Shown in pieces: positions 57,146-62,761 of a DNA stretch of 64,000 nt. Under the pieces are notes generated by a model. That model was given only the letters and a program-made list of their open reading frames with translations, did no database searches and was not told the DNA's origin. Position 1 is the first letter of the stretch. Every line of letters starts with the position of its first letter. The stretch is from a virus. The translations under genes were made by a program, and so were the position numbers. The stretch is taken from IMG/VR virus record IMGVR_UViG_3300049001_000044, positions 1-64,000 of that record, one strand, 5' to 3'.

Positions 57146-57436
57146 TTAGTGGACGGTCGGGGCTTCCCAGTGGGTGTTGCGGAACTTCGTGGCCGCCTTC
57201 TTCATCGACTTCAGGGCCGTCTCGATGTCCGTTTTCATGGTGACACCCTCAACGCCGATTTCTTTTGCGAAGGCAACCAGCTTGGCCTTGTTCGCTTCCT
57301 TCGAGGCGATCGGGCCGGCGTCGATGACGGACTGAACGTAGGTGTAACCGAAGCGGAAACCGCGGGGACCCGGTTGGACGTGGTTCGCGGCGGCGTTTTT
57401 CTTGGTGTTCTTCGATGCGGTAGCTGCGTTTGCCAT
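57146..57436 (-). CDS. RGFRFG-family small protein (paralogue 4)
   Basis: 96 residues: a short basic start (ATASKNTKKNAAANH) and the shared domain QPGPRGFRFGYTYVQSVIDA, closest to the protein at 1467. It is almost only the domain, which helps to define its limits. Own early promoter and terminator. Confidence 0.88.
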   Translation of the reverse strand: MANAATASKNTKKNAAANHVQPGPRGFRFGYTYVQSVIDAGPIASKEANKAKLVAFAKEIGVEGVTMKTDIETALKSMKKAATKFRNTHWEAPTVH

Positions 57437-57504
57437 GGTCGTTCTCCTTTGAAAATTTCAGTTTACTTTCGGGTTTTACTTCGTTTGTTTCTGTTGATGA
57501 GGCT

Positions 57505-57532
57505 ATAGTACCACAACCTGGGTGGATGTACA
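57505..57532 (-). promoter_or_regulatory. Early promoter
   Basis: TGTACA, 16 bases, TACTAT, AGCCTCATC (one base off consensus) on the minus strand, 69 bases before the gene at 57436. Confidence 0.83.
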
Positions 57533-57647
57533 CAGTAATTTGTGTAAAAGTTGTAACAGGTAGTTGTTACCGCTAGGAAACATACGAACCGAAACGACCT
57601 CTATTATAGAAGGGACCTCCTCTATATAAGGAGCGCAGAAACGACAA

Positions 57648-57667
57648 GAGGAACCCGAAGGTTCCTC
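57648..57667 (-). terminator. Hairpin after the gene at 57690
   Basis: GAGGAACC, CGAA, GGTTCCTC. On the minus strand a TTCG loop, moderately T-rich tail. Confidence 0.65.
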
Positions 57668-57689
57668 TCATTGATATGAATCACAAAAC

Positions 57690-58022
57690 TTACGCAGCTT
57701 TGTCGGGATACTGAGCGTCCAGCATCTCGATATAGCCATGGGGAGAAGTTCCTGGCTCAAGGTTGTGGACCTTGTTGAAGCCATTCTCCAGAGAGATCAT
57801 GCTTTCTGCTGGGGTTATTCCACCGGTATACTTACCGTCCCCTTTCTTGTGCATGAGCTCCTTTTCGCCAGGGTTGATGGAACCCCAGTTACCGTCGCGA
57901 GGGGTTCCACGTTCCATCACTGGCTCAACGAAGTATCGTTTGCCAGTGCGAAGGGAGCTCACGATGAATCTGCCTGTCTCATCAGTATTGGTGAGGAACT
58001 TCTTGGTGAAGTCAGCGTCCAT
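57690..58022 (-). CDS. Unknown small protein
   Basis: 110 residues, MDADFTKKFLTNTDETGRF..., beta-rich with KRYFVEPVMERGT. Directly follows tRNA-Val. Unrecognised. Confidence 0.74.
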   Translation of the reverse strand: MDADFTKKFLTNTDETGRFIVSSLRTGKRYFVEPVMERGTPRDGNWGSINPGEKELMHKKGDGKYTGGITPAESMISLENGFNKVHNLEPGTSPHGYIEMLDAQYPDKAA

Positions 58023-58038
58023 GTGGTGCTCCTTGTGT

Positions 58039-58112
58039 TGGTACTCCCTAGTGGAATCGAACCACTGTGTCTGTCGAGTCAGGACAGTGCTCTACCATTG
58101 AGCTAAGGGAGT
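58039..58112 (-). tRNA. tRNA-Val (GAC)
   Basis: Acceptor ACTCCCT/AGGGAGT, discriminator A, encoded CCA. Anticodon loop CTGACTC: anticodon GAC with a pyrimidine at 37, which is unusual. Stem CTGTC/GACAG is perfect. Confidence 0.82.
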
Positions 58113-58125
58113 AGGGTTGAGAAAA

Positions 58126-58323
58126 TTATTTGGACTTCCTTACGTGCTTCTTACAGGAAGTGCGGTCAACGCATTCTAACTTTGACGCGTTGTGATGAAT
58201 TACTGCTTCGATGTTGAGAACGCTTTCGCTGGGAGTGCGACCACATCGTACACACGATCTGTTTTTCCAGAGAGGTGATTTGCCGTTGTGGACATTCCAC
58301 GAAGTGTCGGTGTCATTGATCAT
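58126..58323 (-). CDS. Small zinc-finger protein
   Basis: 65 residues. NRSCVRCGRTPSES, IEAVIHHNASKLEC and SCKKH give a Cys/His zinc site. The ATG shares its A with the CCA end of the tRNA upstream, so the two genes touch. No clear ribosome site. Confidence 0.65.
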   Translation of the reverse strand: MINDTDTSWNVHNGKSPLWKNRSCVRCGRTPSESVLNIEAVIHHNASKLECVDRTSCKKHVRKSK

Positions 58324-58400
58324 GGTAGGCCAAGTCGGATTCGAACCGACGATCTCGCGATTATGAGTCGCTTGCTTTAGGCCATCTAAGCTATTGGCCC
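58323..58400 (-). tRNA. tRNA with anticodon CAT (Met or Ile2)
   Basis: Acceptor GGGCCAA/TTGGCCT, T-stem GTCGG/CCGAC, loop CTCATAA. CCA encoded. CAT could be elongator Met or lysidine-modified Ile; not decided. Confidence 0.88.
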
Positions 58401-58407
58401 CGTTGTT

Positions 58408-58590
58408 TGGTGTCTCCTGTGGGAATTGAACCCACTCTATTCATTCTTAGTAAATGACAGTGCCCTAAACCATCTCCACTCCACCCTCGCGGATGAGTAT
58501 CGGCCGATTCCAACAACCGAAATGATGAAGCTTTGAAAGGTTTAGTCCCGCTCTGCTCTAGAATCAGAGCAAGCCTTACACTAAGGAGAC
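58408..58590 (-). tRNA. tRNA-like gene with approximately 100-base insertion (type 1)
   Basis: The ends fit a tRNA: 5' GTCTCCT, 3' T-arm GTGGGTTCAATTCCCAC then AGGAGAC and ACCA. Between them are about 183 bases instead of about 75. Joining TTAGTGTAA near the 5' end to TGGTTTAGGGCAC would rebuild a D-arm, which places the insertion in the D-loop. CTAAACC and GGTTTAG near its borders pair. The anticodon is not certain (stem TCATT/AATGA has no T33). Confidence 0.5.
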
Positions 58591-58598
58591 GATGTTCT

Positions 58599-58728
58599 TG
58601 GCGCCGATGGATAGGATTCGAACCTACCGACCACCCTCGAGATAGGAGATAACCATCCACGGGCGGTTGCAATACAACAAAGATTGCGGACGATGTTTTA
58701 GGTGCTCTAACCACTGAGCTACATCGGC
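58599..58728 (-). tRNA. tRNA-like gene with approximately 55-base insertion (type 2)
   Basis: Acceptor GCCGATG/CATCGGC, D-arm GCTC/GAGC and T-arm GTAGG-TTCGAAT-CCTAT are good, GCCA end. The stretch from position 27 to the T-arm is about 75 bases and contains GCAAT/ATTGC and CTCGAGGG structures. It could be a class II tRNA with an insertion in the anticodon or variable arm. Anticodon not determined. Confidence 0.55.
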
Positions 58729-58747
58729 ATTTTGGAAGTGATGAGTA

Positions 58748-58776
58748 ATTATACTCTGTAGTGCATGCTACTAAAA
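58748..58776 (-). promoter_or_regulatory. Middle-type promoter inside the tRNA array
   Basis: TTTTAG, 17 bases, TATAAT on the minus strand, between tRNA-Met and the insertion-bearing tRNA at 58599. Confidence 0.65.
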
Positions 58777-58779
58777 CTG

Positions 58780-58855
58780 TGGTGGTGAGAGTGGGAATCG
58801 AACCCACCTGTTCTTCCTTATGAGGGAAGTGCATAAACCTCTCTGCCATCTCACC
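58780..58855 (-). tRNA. tRNA-Met (CAT), elongator-like
   Basis: Acceptor GGTGAGA/TCTCACC, loop CTCATAA, stem CTTCC/GGAAG, CCA encoded. The G1-C72 pair excludes an initiator type. Confidence 0.9.
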
Positions 58856-58860
58856 ATGCT

Positions 58861-58935
58861 TGGACCCTCCGATTGGATTCGAACCAACGTCTGTCGCTTT
58901 AGAAGAGCGATGCATTTCCGCTATGCTACAGAGGG
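58861..58935 (-). tRNA. tRNA-Arg (TCT)
   Basis: Acceptor CCCTCTG/CGGAGGG, loop CTTCTAA, T-loop TTCGAAT, CCA encoded. Reads AGA, rare in many bacteria. Confidence 0.92.
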
Positions 58936-58941
58936 ATTGTT

Positions 58942-59013
58942 TGGAGCCTCGAACTGGAGTCGAACCAGTCATTTGACCTTCGGACGGTCAATGCTAAGTC
59001 CCTTAGTCGAGAC
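58942..59013 (-). tRNA. tRNA-Arg (CCG)
   Basis: Acceptor GTCTCGA/TCGAGGC, strong anticodon stem TGACC/GGTCA, loop GTCCGAA. D-arm is short (CTAAGGGACTTAG). The 5' end overlaps the last codons of the gene at 59003. Confidence 0.85.
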
Positions 59014-59173
59014 AAACTTCTTCGAACTTACCTGCCTCGATGGCGTCAAGCGCGCGGTTAATCGCGGCGGCTATCTGTTCAGGGGTTGCGTTTGGATTGG
59101 TGCCAGGAAAGATGTTGAATTTCCTAACGTCCATCTCAACCAAACGCGCATGCAGTTTAGTAAGTTCGGTCAT
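59003..59173 (-). CDS. Small protein of 56 residues ending inside a tRNA gene
   Basis: ATG at 59173 with a weak TTTGGAA site; TAA at 59003-59005, 11 bases into tRNA-Arg(CCG). Product MTELTKLHARLVEMDVRKFN, then PEQIAAAINRALDAIEAGKF. Codon use is normal. Processing of the tRNA would cut this message. Confidence 0.68.
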   Translation of the reverse strand: MTELTKLHARLVEMDVRKFNIFPGTNPNATPEQIAAAINRALDAIEAGKFEEVCLD

Positions 59174-59277
59174 TTAAAGTTCCAAAGTAAGAAAGGAGAG
59201 CCAACAAAAGAGTGGTAGACGGGATTGGGTTTGAGTAAAAGTCAAAGATAACCATCGTACCTGTCGGTTGGCAAACT

Positions 59278-59351
59278 TGGTGCCCAATGTAGGAATCGAA
59301 CCTACGCCTGTTGATTACGAAACAACTAGACTACCACTATCCTAAGTGGGC
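59278..59351 (-). tRNA. tRNA-Thr (CGT)
   Basis: Loop TTCGTAA, T-loop TTCGATT, CCA encoded. Acceptor GCCCACT/ATTGGGC has one mismatch. Confidence 0.88.
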
Positions 59352-59356
59352 AAATC

Positions 59357-59429
59357 TGGTACCGCGTGAAGGAGTCGAACCTTCTTAATCGGGCTTCGTA
59401 GACCCAACACCGGTTCCGCCGGCCGCGGT
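59357..59429 (-). tRNA. tRNA-Arg (ACG), copy 1
   Basis: Acceptor ACCGCG/CGCGGT, loop CTACGAA, CCA encoded. D-arm is unusually GC-rich (CCGG/CCGG). Overlaps the 3' end of the gene at 59385. Confidence 0.85.
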
Positions 59430-59600
59430 ATTGTCTTGTGTATCCAGTTCATCCACACCGTTAAAGAGCCACTCACTGCAGTCTTCGCTTAAGTGCATGC
59501 CTGGGATTTCTACTGCTGTTCTGTTGTCGTCATCATCTACGTGAATGATGACGATTGGTCCTGCAATTCCTACGATACCTAGTTCGAACATTCTAGTCAT
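59385..59600 (-). CDS. Small acidic protein running into a tRNA gene
   Basis: 71 residues; ATG at 59600 overlaps the preceding stop. FELGIVGIAGPIVIIHVDDDD is followed by an acidic domain, and the last 14 codons lie in tRNA-Arg(ACG). Unrecognised. Confidence 0.66.
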   Translation of the reverse strand: MTRMFELGIVGIAGPIVIIHVDDDDNRTAVEIPGMHLSEDCSEWLFNGVDELDTQDNTAAGGTGVGSTKPD

Positions 59601-59904
59601 GCCACTCACCATAACGGCAGTGCCACAGTTCGTGACCTATAATCGAAAGGCGTTGTTCATCGTACATGAAGCGTTGTGGCATAACGTAGATAACGCACTT
59701 CTTCTCAACTGGATAGAAGGCGTTGCAGCCATTTGCTTCGTACTGTACACCAAGCTTGTTGCATGTCTCGGTGATTTTGTTGTCAGGAACGATCACGATC
59801 TCAGTCGTGAAGTTAGGATCATCCCTCGTATGCATCAGTGGCTTTGGCGAATTGTCGCAAGCGGACAGTGCTAGGAAGGAGAGAAGAATTGCAAGTCGTT
59901 TCAT
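59593..59904 (-). CDS. Lipoprotein with HExxH metalloprotease motif
   Basis: 103 residues. MKRLAILLSFLALSAC ends in lipobox LSAC. GHELWHCRYGEWHD carries HExxH with a second histidine nine residues on, as in zincin metalloproteases. Two further cysteines before it (NGCNAF, KKCVIY). Late promoter at 59928. It would sit in the host envelope late in infection, perhaps to help lysis or change the surface. Confidence 0.85.
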   Translation of the reverse strand: MKRLAILLSFLALSACDNSPKPLMHTRDDPNFTTEIVIVPDNKITETCNKLGVQYEANGCNAFYPVEKKCVIYVMPQRFMYDEQRLSIIGHELWHCRYGEWHD

Positions 59905-59927
59905 GATGACCTCCAGGTTTGTGAAGG

Positions 59928-59935
59928 TATTTATC
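59928..59935 (-). promoter_or_regulatory. T4-type late promoter
   Basis: GATAAATA on the minus strand, 24 bases before the lipoprotein ATG at 59904. Confidence 0.7.
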
Positions 59936-59949
59936 AGGCCGACTGATTG

Positions 59950-60023
59950 TGGAGTCCCAGGCAGGAATCGAACCCGCGTCTGTGAGGTTGCAGCTCACCG
60001 TCTTACCATTGGACCACTGGGAC
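59950..60023 (-). tRNA. tRNA-Cys (GCA)
   Basis: Acceptor GTCCCAG/CTGGGAC, loop CTGCAAC, stem GTGAG/CTCAC, CCA encoded. Confidence 0.93.
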
Positions 60024-60029
60024 ATTGTT

Positions 60030-60105
60030 TGGTACACGAGGTCGGACTCGAACCGACGATAGCCCACTTGTAAGGAGGGTGATTTAGCCGCTAATCTACT
60101 CGTGC
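60030..60105 (-). tRNA. tRNA-Val (TAC)
   Basis: Acceptor GCACGAG/CTCGTGT (G1-T72 wobble), loop CTTACAA, CCA encoded. Confidence 0.92.
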
Positions 60106-60113
60106 ATTGTGAT

Positions 60114-60189
60114 TGGACCCGCGGAGAGGGTTCGAACCTCCGACCTCTACGTTCGTAGCGTAGTGCTCTTCCAACTGAGCTACCGCGAG
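60114..60189 (-). tRNA. tRNA-Arg (ACG), copy 2
   Basis: Acceptor CTCGCGG/CCGCGGG, loop CTACGAA, stem CTACG/CGTAG, CCA encoded. Same anticodon as the tRNA at 59357 but a different sequence. Confidence 0.92.
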
Positions 60190-60195
60190 TTAGTT

Positions 60196-60268
60196 TGGCA
60201 ACGGTGTAGAGAGTCGAACTCTATCCGATCTGGGTCAGAGCCAGACGTGCATTCCAATGCTCACCGCA
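60196..60268 (-). tRNA. tRNA-Gln (CTG)
   Basis: Loop CTCTGAC, stem TCTGG/CCAGA, G discriminator, CCA encoded; weak first acceptor pair as in other Gln tRNAs. Sister of the tRNA at 60721. Confidence 0.9.
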
Positions 60269-60275
60269 ATTGTTC

Positions 60276-60686
60276 TTAAATTATCTTTTTCCATTCATCA
60301 TCGAAATCTCCGACTTCGATAATTCGTGGATTTGGAAATGATTTATCAAATTGACGCGCTGTAAAGTCCACAACATACATGCCAACTTGAACAGCTGTAT
60401 GGCCATCACCTTCGCCATACTCTTTAGGAATGTCATTCCATTTTCTATTTGTTGCTGCTTCACCAGTGATAAACGTCGAGTGAATGCCTCTGTCATTTAA
60501 CCAATCAATGAAAGTATTCGACACCATCGAGCATGTTCCATTTTCATCTTCTAGCTCTCTTAAAGGAGCGCCCCATTCTTTACGGCCTTTCTCACCATCA
60601 AATTCTTTTTTGAATTCATTGGCAAGTTTTACTAACTCTTGGTAAGTCGGACTATGAGAAGATTCAAAGAGCTCTCTAATTTTCAT
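60276..60686 (-). CDS. Papain-like fold protein with capsid-targeting leader
   Basis: 136 residues. Starts MKIRELFESS (L-F-E leader). GTCSMVSNTFIDWL (Cys), GDGHTAVQVG (His) and MYVVDFTARQF (Asp) appear in the order and spacing of small papain-like or transglutaminase-like cysteine enzymes. Its AT-rich codon use differs from the neighbours, so it may be a recent arrival. Late promoter upstream; probably injected, possibly a protease or protein deamidase. The family is not certain. Confidence 0.72.
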   Translation of the reverse strand: MKIRELFESSHSPTYQELVKLANEFKKEFDGEKGRKEWGAPLRELEDENGTCSMVSNTFIDWLNDRGIHSTFITGEAATNRKWNDIPKEYGEGDGHTAVQVGMYVVDFTARQFDKSFPNPRIIEVGDFDDEWKKII

Positions 60687-60711
60687 GCTTATACTCCTAA
60701 TTTTGATGGAG

Positions 60712-60719
60712 TATTTATG
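60712..60719 (-). promoter_or_regulatory. T4-type late promoter
   Basis: CATAAATA on the minus strand, 26 bases before the ATG at 60686. Confidence 0.72.
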
Positions 60720-60720
60720 T

Positions 60721-60793
60721 TGGCAACGGTGTAGAGAATCGAACTCTATCCAGTCTGGTTCAAAGCCAGATGTACCTACCTAGGTTCACCGCA
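60721..60793 (-). tRNA. tRNA-Gln (TTG)
   Basis: Loop CTTTGAA, stem TCTGG/CCAGA, G discriminator. Nearly the same acceptor and T-arm as Gln(CTG) at 60196, so a duplication. Confidence 0.92.
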
Positions 60794-60922
60794 ATTGTTC
60801 TTTTAAGAAATTTACTTTCAGAAACTGTATTGAATGCTGTCAAGCCGCGGGTTCCTATTAACGAGGATCAAACGACGTGAATTTTTTAAGCATACAATTG
60901 AACTTATCTACAGGACGATGCT

Positions 60923-61084
60923 ATGAACAAACCCTTGACCGATGAGCTTCTAGATGAGCTGGAAAGCAAACTCACCGAGCTTCTTACGGCGGAACTCGAT
61001 CATTTTGAGCTGATACCCATCGATGAATTCTCAAACGAGTTCATCATGTCACATGACACCGATTATAGATGTAAGGAGGAGTAA
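60923..61084 (+). CDS. Small acidic protein on the opposite strand within the tRNA array
   Basis: 53 residues from the ATG at 60923, AGGA seven bases before. MNKPLTDELLDELESKLTEL, then DHFELIPIDEFSNEF. Stop three bases before tRNA-Lys. The only plus-strand gene in the array; unrecognised. Confidence 0.68.
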   Translation: MNKPLTDELLDELESKLTELLTAELDHFELIPIDEFSNEFIMSHDTDYRCKEE

Positions 61085-61085
61085 A

Positions 61086-61161
61086 TGGTGGATCCTCAGG
61101 GAATCGAACCCTGCAATGTCTGGTTAAAAGCCAGGTGCCTAAACCGATCGGCCTAAGATCC
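61086..61161 (-). tRNA. tRNA-Lys (TTT)
   Basis: Acceptor GGATCTT/AGGATCC, loop CTTTTAA, CCA encoded. Confidence 0.93.
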
Positions 61162-61166
61162 ATGTT

Positions 61167-61245
61167 TGGTAGAGGGTCTCGGAATCGAACCGAGTTCTTA
61201 TGCTCTTCAGGCATACGCTGGAATGACCACACTAGCTCACCCTCC
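61167..61245 (-). tRNA. tRNA-Phe (GAA)
   Basis: Acceptor GGAGGGT/ACCCTCT, loop CTGAAGA, stem TATGC/GCATA, CCA encoded. Confidence 0.9.
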
Positions 61246-61254
61246 ATTGAATTT

Positions 61255-61330
61255 TGGTGCCGCCAACTGGTAACGATCCAGTCTCTCCTGTTTTTCAGAC
61301 AAGCGCTTTCACCTGATTAGCTTTAGCGGC
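61255..61330 (-). tRNA. tRNA-Phe-like (GAA) with odd T-loop
   Basis: Acceptor GCCGCTA/TGGCGGC, loop CTGAAAA, CCA encoded. The T-loop is ATCGTTA instead of TTCRANN, and the D-arm is GCTAATCAGGTGAAAGC. Confidence 0.82.
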
Positions 61331-61332
61331 AT

Positions 61333-61415
61333 TGGTCCTTGAGGTAGGAATTGAACCTACGTTGTCTTTCGACCCGCCTTATCAAGACGGTGCCTAACCA
61401 TTCGGCCACCCAAGG
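61333..61415 (-). tRNA. Class II tRNA with anticodon GAT
   Basis: Acceptor CCTTGGG/CTCAAGG, Leu/Ser-like D-arm (TGGCCGAATGGTTAGGC), stem CCGTC/GGCGG with loop TTGATAA (anticodon GAT) and a variable arm GTCGAAAGAC that forms its own hairpin. A long variable arm belongs to Leu, Ser and Tyr tRNAs, yet GAT is an Ile anticodon. Discriminator A. Confidence 0.82.
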
Positions 61416-61424
61416 AATGAAATC

Positions 61425-61500
61425 TGGCGGAACTGACGGGTTTCGATCCCGCTTCCTCACCCGTGACAGGGGTGCGCTCTCCCGATTGAGCTACAGCTCC
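61425..61500 (-). tRNA. tRNA-Asp (GTC), copy 1
   Basis: Acceptor GGAGCTG/CAGTTCC, loop CTGTCAC, stem CACCC/GGGTG, G discriminator, CCA encoded. T-loop ATCGAAA. Confidence 0.9.
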
Positions 61501-61501
61501 A

Positions 61502-61577
61502 TGGTCCCTGCAGCTGGATTCGAACCAACGACCTAAGCGTTATCAACACTTTGCTCTACCGACTGAGCTATGCAGGG
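61502..61577 (-). tRNA. tRNA-Ile (GAT)
   Basis: Acceptor CCCTGCA/TGCAGGG, loop TTGATAA, ordinary short variable region, CCA encoded. Confidence 0.92.
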
Positions 61578-61584
61578 AATGTTT

Positions 61585-61659
61585 TGGCGATCCATACGAG
61601 AATCGAACTCGTTTCTCCGGTTAGACAGACCAGAATAATAACCAATATAAGAATGGACC
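61585..61659 (-). tRNA. tRNA-Asp-like (GTC), copy 2, degenerate D-arm
   Basis: Acceptor GGTCCAT/ATGGATC, stem CTGGT/ACCGG, loop CTGTCTA, G discriminator. The D-arm region (TTATATTGGTTATTAT) is AT-rich and barely pairs. Confidence 0.75.
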
Positions 61660-61665
61660 AATGTT

Positions 61666-61740
61666 TGGCATCGCGTACGGGAGTCGAACCCGTCTGAACT
61701 GGTTGAAAGCCAGGTGACCTCACCCGAAGTCGAACGCGAT
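61666..61740 (-). tRNA. tRNA-Glu (TTC), copy 1
   Basis: Acceptor ATCGCGT/ACGCGAT, loop CTTTCAA, G discriminator, CCA encoded. Confidence 0.92.
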
Positions 61741-61746
61741 AATGTT

Positions 61747-61822
61747 TGGCGGTGCCGTGAAGGAATCGAACCCTCGATTTGAAGTTTGGAGCTTCATGTG
61801 TTACCAACTACACTAACGACCC
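61747..61822 (-). tRNA. tRNA-Trp (CCA)
   Basis: Loop CTCCAAA, stem TGAAG/CTTCA, D-arm GTGTAGTTGGTAACAC, CCA end encoded. The acceptor GGGTCGT pairs with ACGGC-A-CC with a bulged A. Confidence 0.85.
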
Positions 61823-61829
61823 GTTGATT

Positions 61830-61905
61830 TGGTGCTGACGACAGGATTCGAACCTGCAACCTATTCCATACCAAGGAATTGCACAGCCAGTTGTGCTACG
61901 TCAGC
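61830..61905 (-). tRNA. tRNA-Thr (GGT)
   Basis: Acceptor GCTGACG/CGTCAGC, loop TTGGTAT, stem ATTCC/GGAAT, CCA encoded. Second Thr(GGT) after 52447. Confidence 0.92.
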
Positions 61906-61912
61906 AATGTTT

Positions 61913-61988
61913 TGGCTCCCCAGGCTGGACTCGAACCAACGACCATCTGATTAACAGTCAGACACTCTACCAACTGAGCTACTGGGGA
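61913..61988 (-). tRNA. tRNA-Asn (GTT), copy 1
   Basis: Acceptor TCCCCAG/CTGGGGA, loop CTGTTAA, stem TCTGA/TCAGA, G discriminator, CCA encoded. Confidence 0.93.
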
Positions 61989-61995
61989 ATTGTTT

Positions 61996-62073
61996 TGGCT
62001 CCGTACCCTGGAGTCGAACCAGGCTCTATACTGATTAACAGTCAGTCGCATACACCACGCTTGCTCGTACGGA
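61996..62073 (-). tRNA. tRNA-Asn (GTT), copy 2
   Basis: Acceptor TCCGTAC/GTACGGA, loop CTGTTAA, G discriminator. Positions 8-9 are GA instead of TA and the D-arm is long (GCAAGCGTGGTGTATGC). Confidence 0.88.
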
Positions 62074-62080
62074 ATTGATT

Positions 62081-62155
62081 TGGTGGGGGCAGTGAGAATC
62101 GAACTCACCTCTCTCCGGTTAAGAGCCGGGACTTCGCCAGCAAAGTTTCACCCCC
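62081..62155 (-). tRNA. tRNA-Lys (CTT)
   Basis: Acceptor GGGGGTG/TGCCCCC, loop CTCTTAA, stem CCGG/CCGG with a mismatch at the end, CCA encoded. Confidence 0.85.
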
Positions 62156-62162
62156 AATGTTT

Positions 62163-62237
62163 TGGCATCGCCGAGGAGAGTCGAACTCCCGTCTCCAGAT
62201 TGAAAGTCTAGCGTCCTAACCATTAGACGACGGCGAT
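62163..62237 (-). tRNA. tRNA-Glu (TTC), copy 2
   Basis: Acceptor ATCGCCG/CGGCGAT, loop CTTTCAA, G discriminator, CCA encoded. Confidence 0.92.
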
Positions 62238-62246
62238 ATTGAATTT

Positions 62247-62319
62247 TGGTGTGACGTCGGGTTTCGATCCCTATCTCCAAGTTTCACAGACTTGAGTGCT
62301 CCCATTACACTATCGTCAC
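62247..62319 (-). tRNA. tRNA-His (GTG)
   Basis: Acceptor GTGACG/CGTCAC, loop CTGTGAA, T-loop ATCGAAA, CCA encoded; a G stands at position -1 as His tRNAs need. Confidence 0.88.
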
Positions 62320-62331
62320 CACTGAATTTTT

Positions 62332-62570
62332 CCATTTGTAAGAGCACTAACGTTTCAACCATTCTTAGAAGACGGGGTATTGCAACCGTTCTCATTAGAA
62401 CTCTAACAAATGGAAGCTGCGCGATTTCTCTAGCAGCATACTTCCATTGCCAAATTCATTTTGCCTTTGTCGCACTCGTCTATCTGAAGGCTACTCGATA
62501 GGTTCATCGCGGTCCGGGTTTGTTAGCTCGGATACCCTGTCCGAGGATCGCTGTTTCCCAACAGCTAAAA
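62332..62570 (-). other. Gene-free stretch with RNA-like structure
   Basis: TCCATTTGT-AAGAG (62332 on) pairs with CTCT-ACAAATGGA (ending about 62415), enclosing about 60 bases. A second region to 62560 has GGTCCGGGTTTG and short pairings such as CTCGGAT/GTCCGAG. No gene or tRNA could be fitted. It may be a processed transcript or an unknown small RNA. Confidence 0.4.
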
Positions 62571-62576
62571 ACAAAG

Positions 62577-62602
62577 AAGGGATAATCTTTCGATTATCCC
62601 TT
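62577..62602 (-). terminator. Strong terminator after the gene at 62630
   Basis: AAGGGATAATC, TTTC, GATTATCCCTT (11-bp stem) followed on the minus strand by CTTTGTTTTT. Confidence 0.87.
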
Positions 62603-62629
62603 AGTGTTTGCTTGGATTTAGTCTTCGAC

Positions 62630-62761
62630 TTAACAGTCTGGACGTTTATCCCCTACACTAAGGGTGGTGCTAATATTCTCGACGCGTTCAAAGCGCACGG
62701 TATCGCGTTGGCAATCATGCTGCCAATTTTGATTCGTGTGTTTAAACATTGCGTTGATCAT
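62630..62761 (-). CDS. Small protein of 43 residues behind a late promoter
   Basis: ATG at 62761 with GGAG six bases upstream. MINAMFKHTNQNWQHDCQRD, then RFERVENISTTLSVGDK. Own late promoter (62807) and terminator (62577) make it a single-gene late unit. Unrecognised. Confidence 0.7.
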   Translation of the reverse strand: MINAMFKHTNQNWQHDCQRDTVRFERVENISTTLSVGDKRPDC

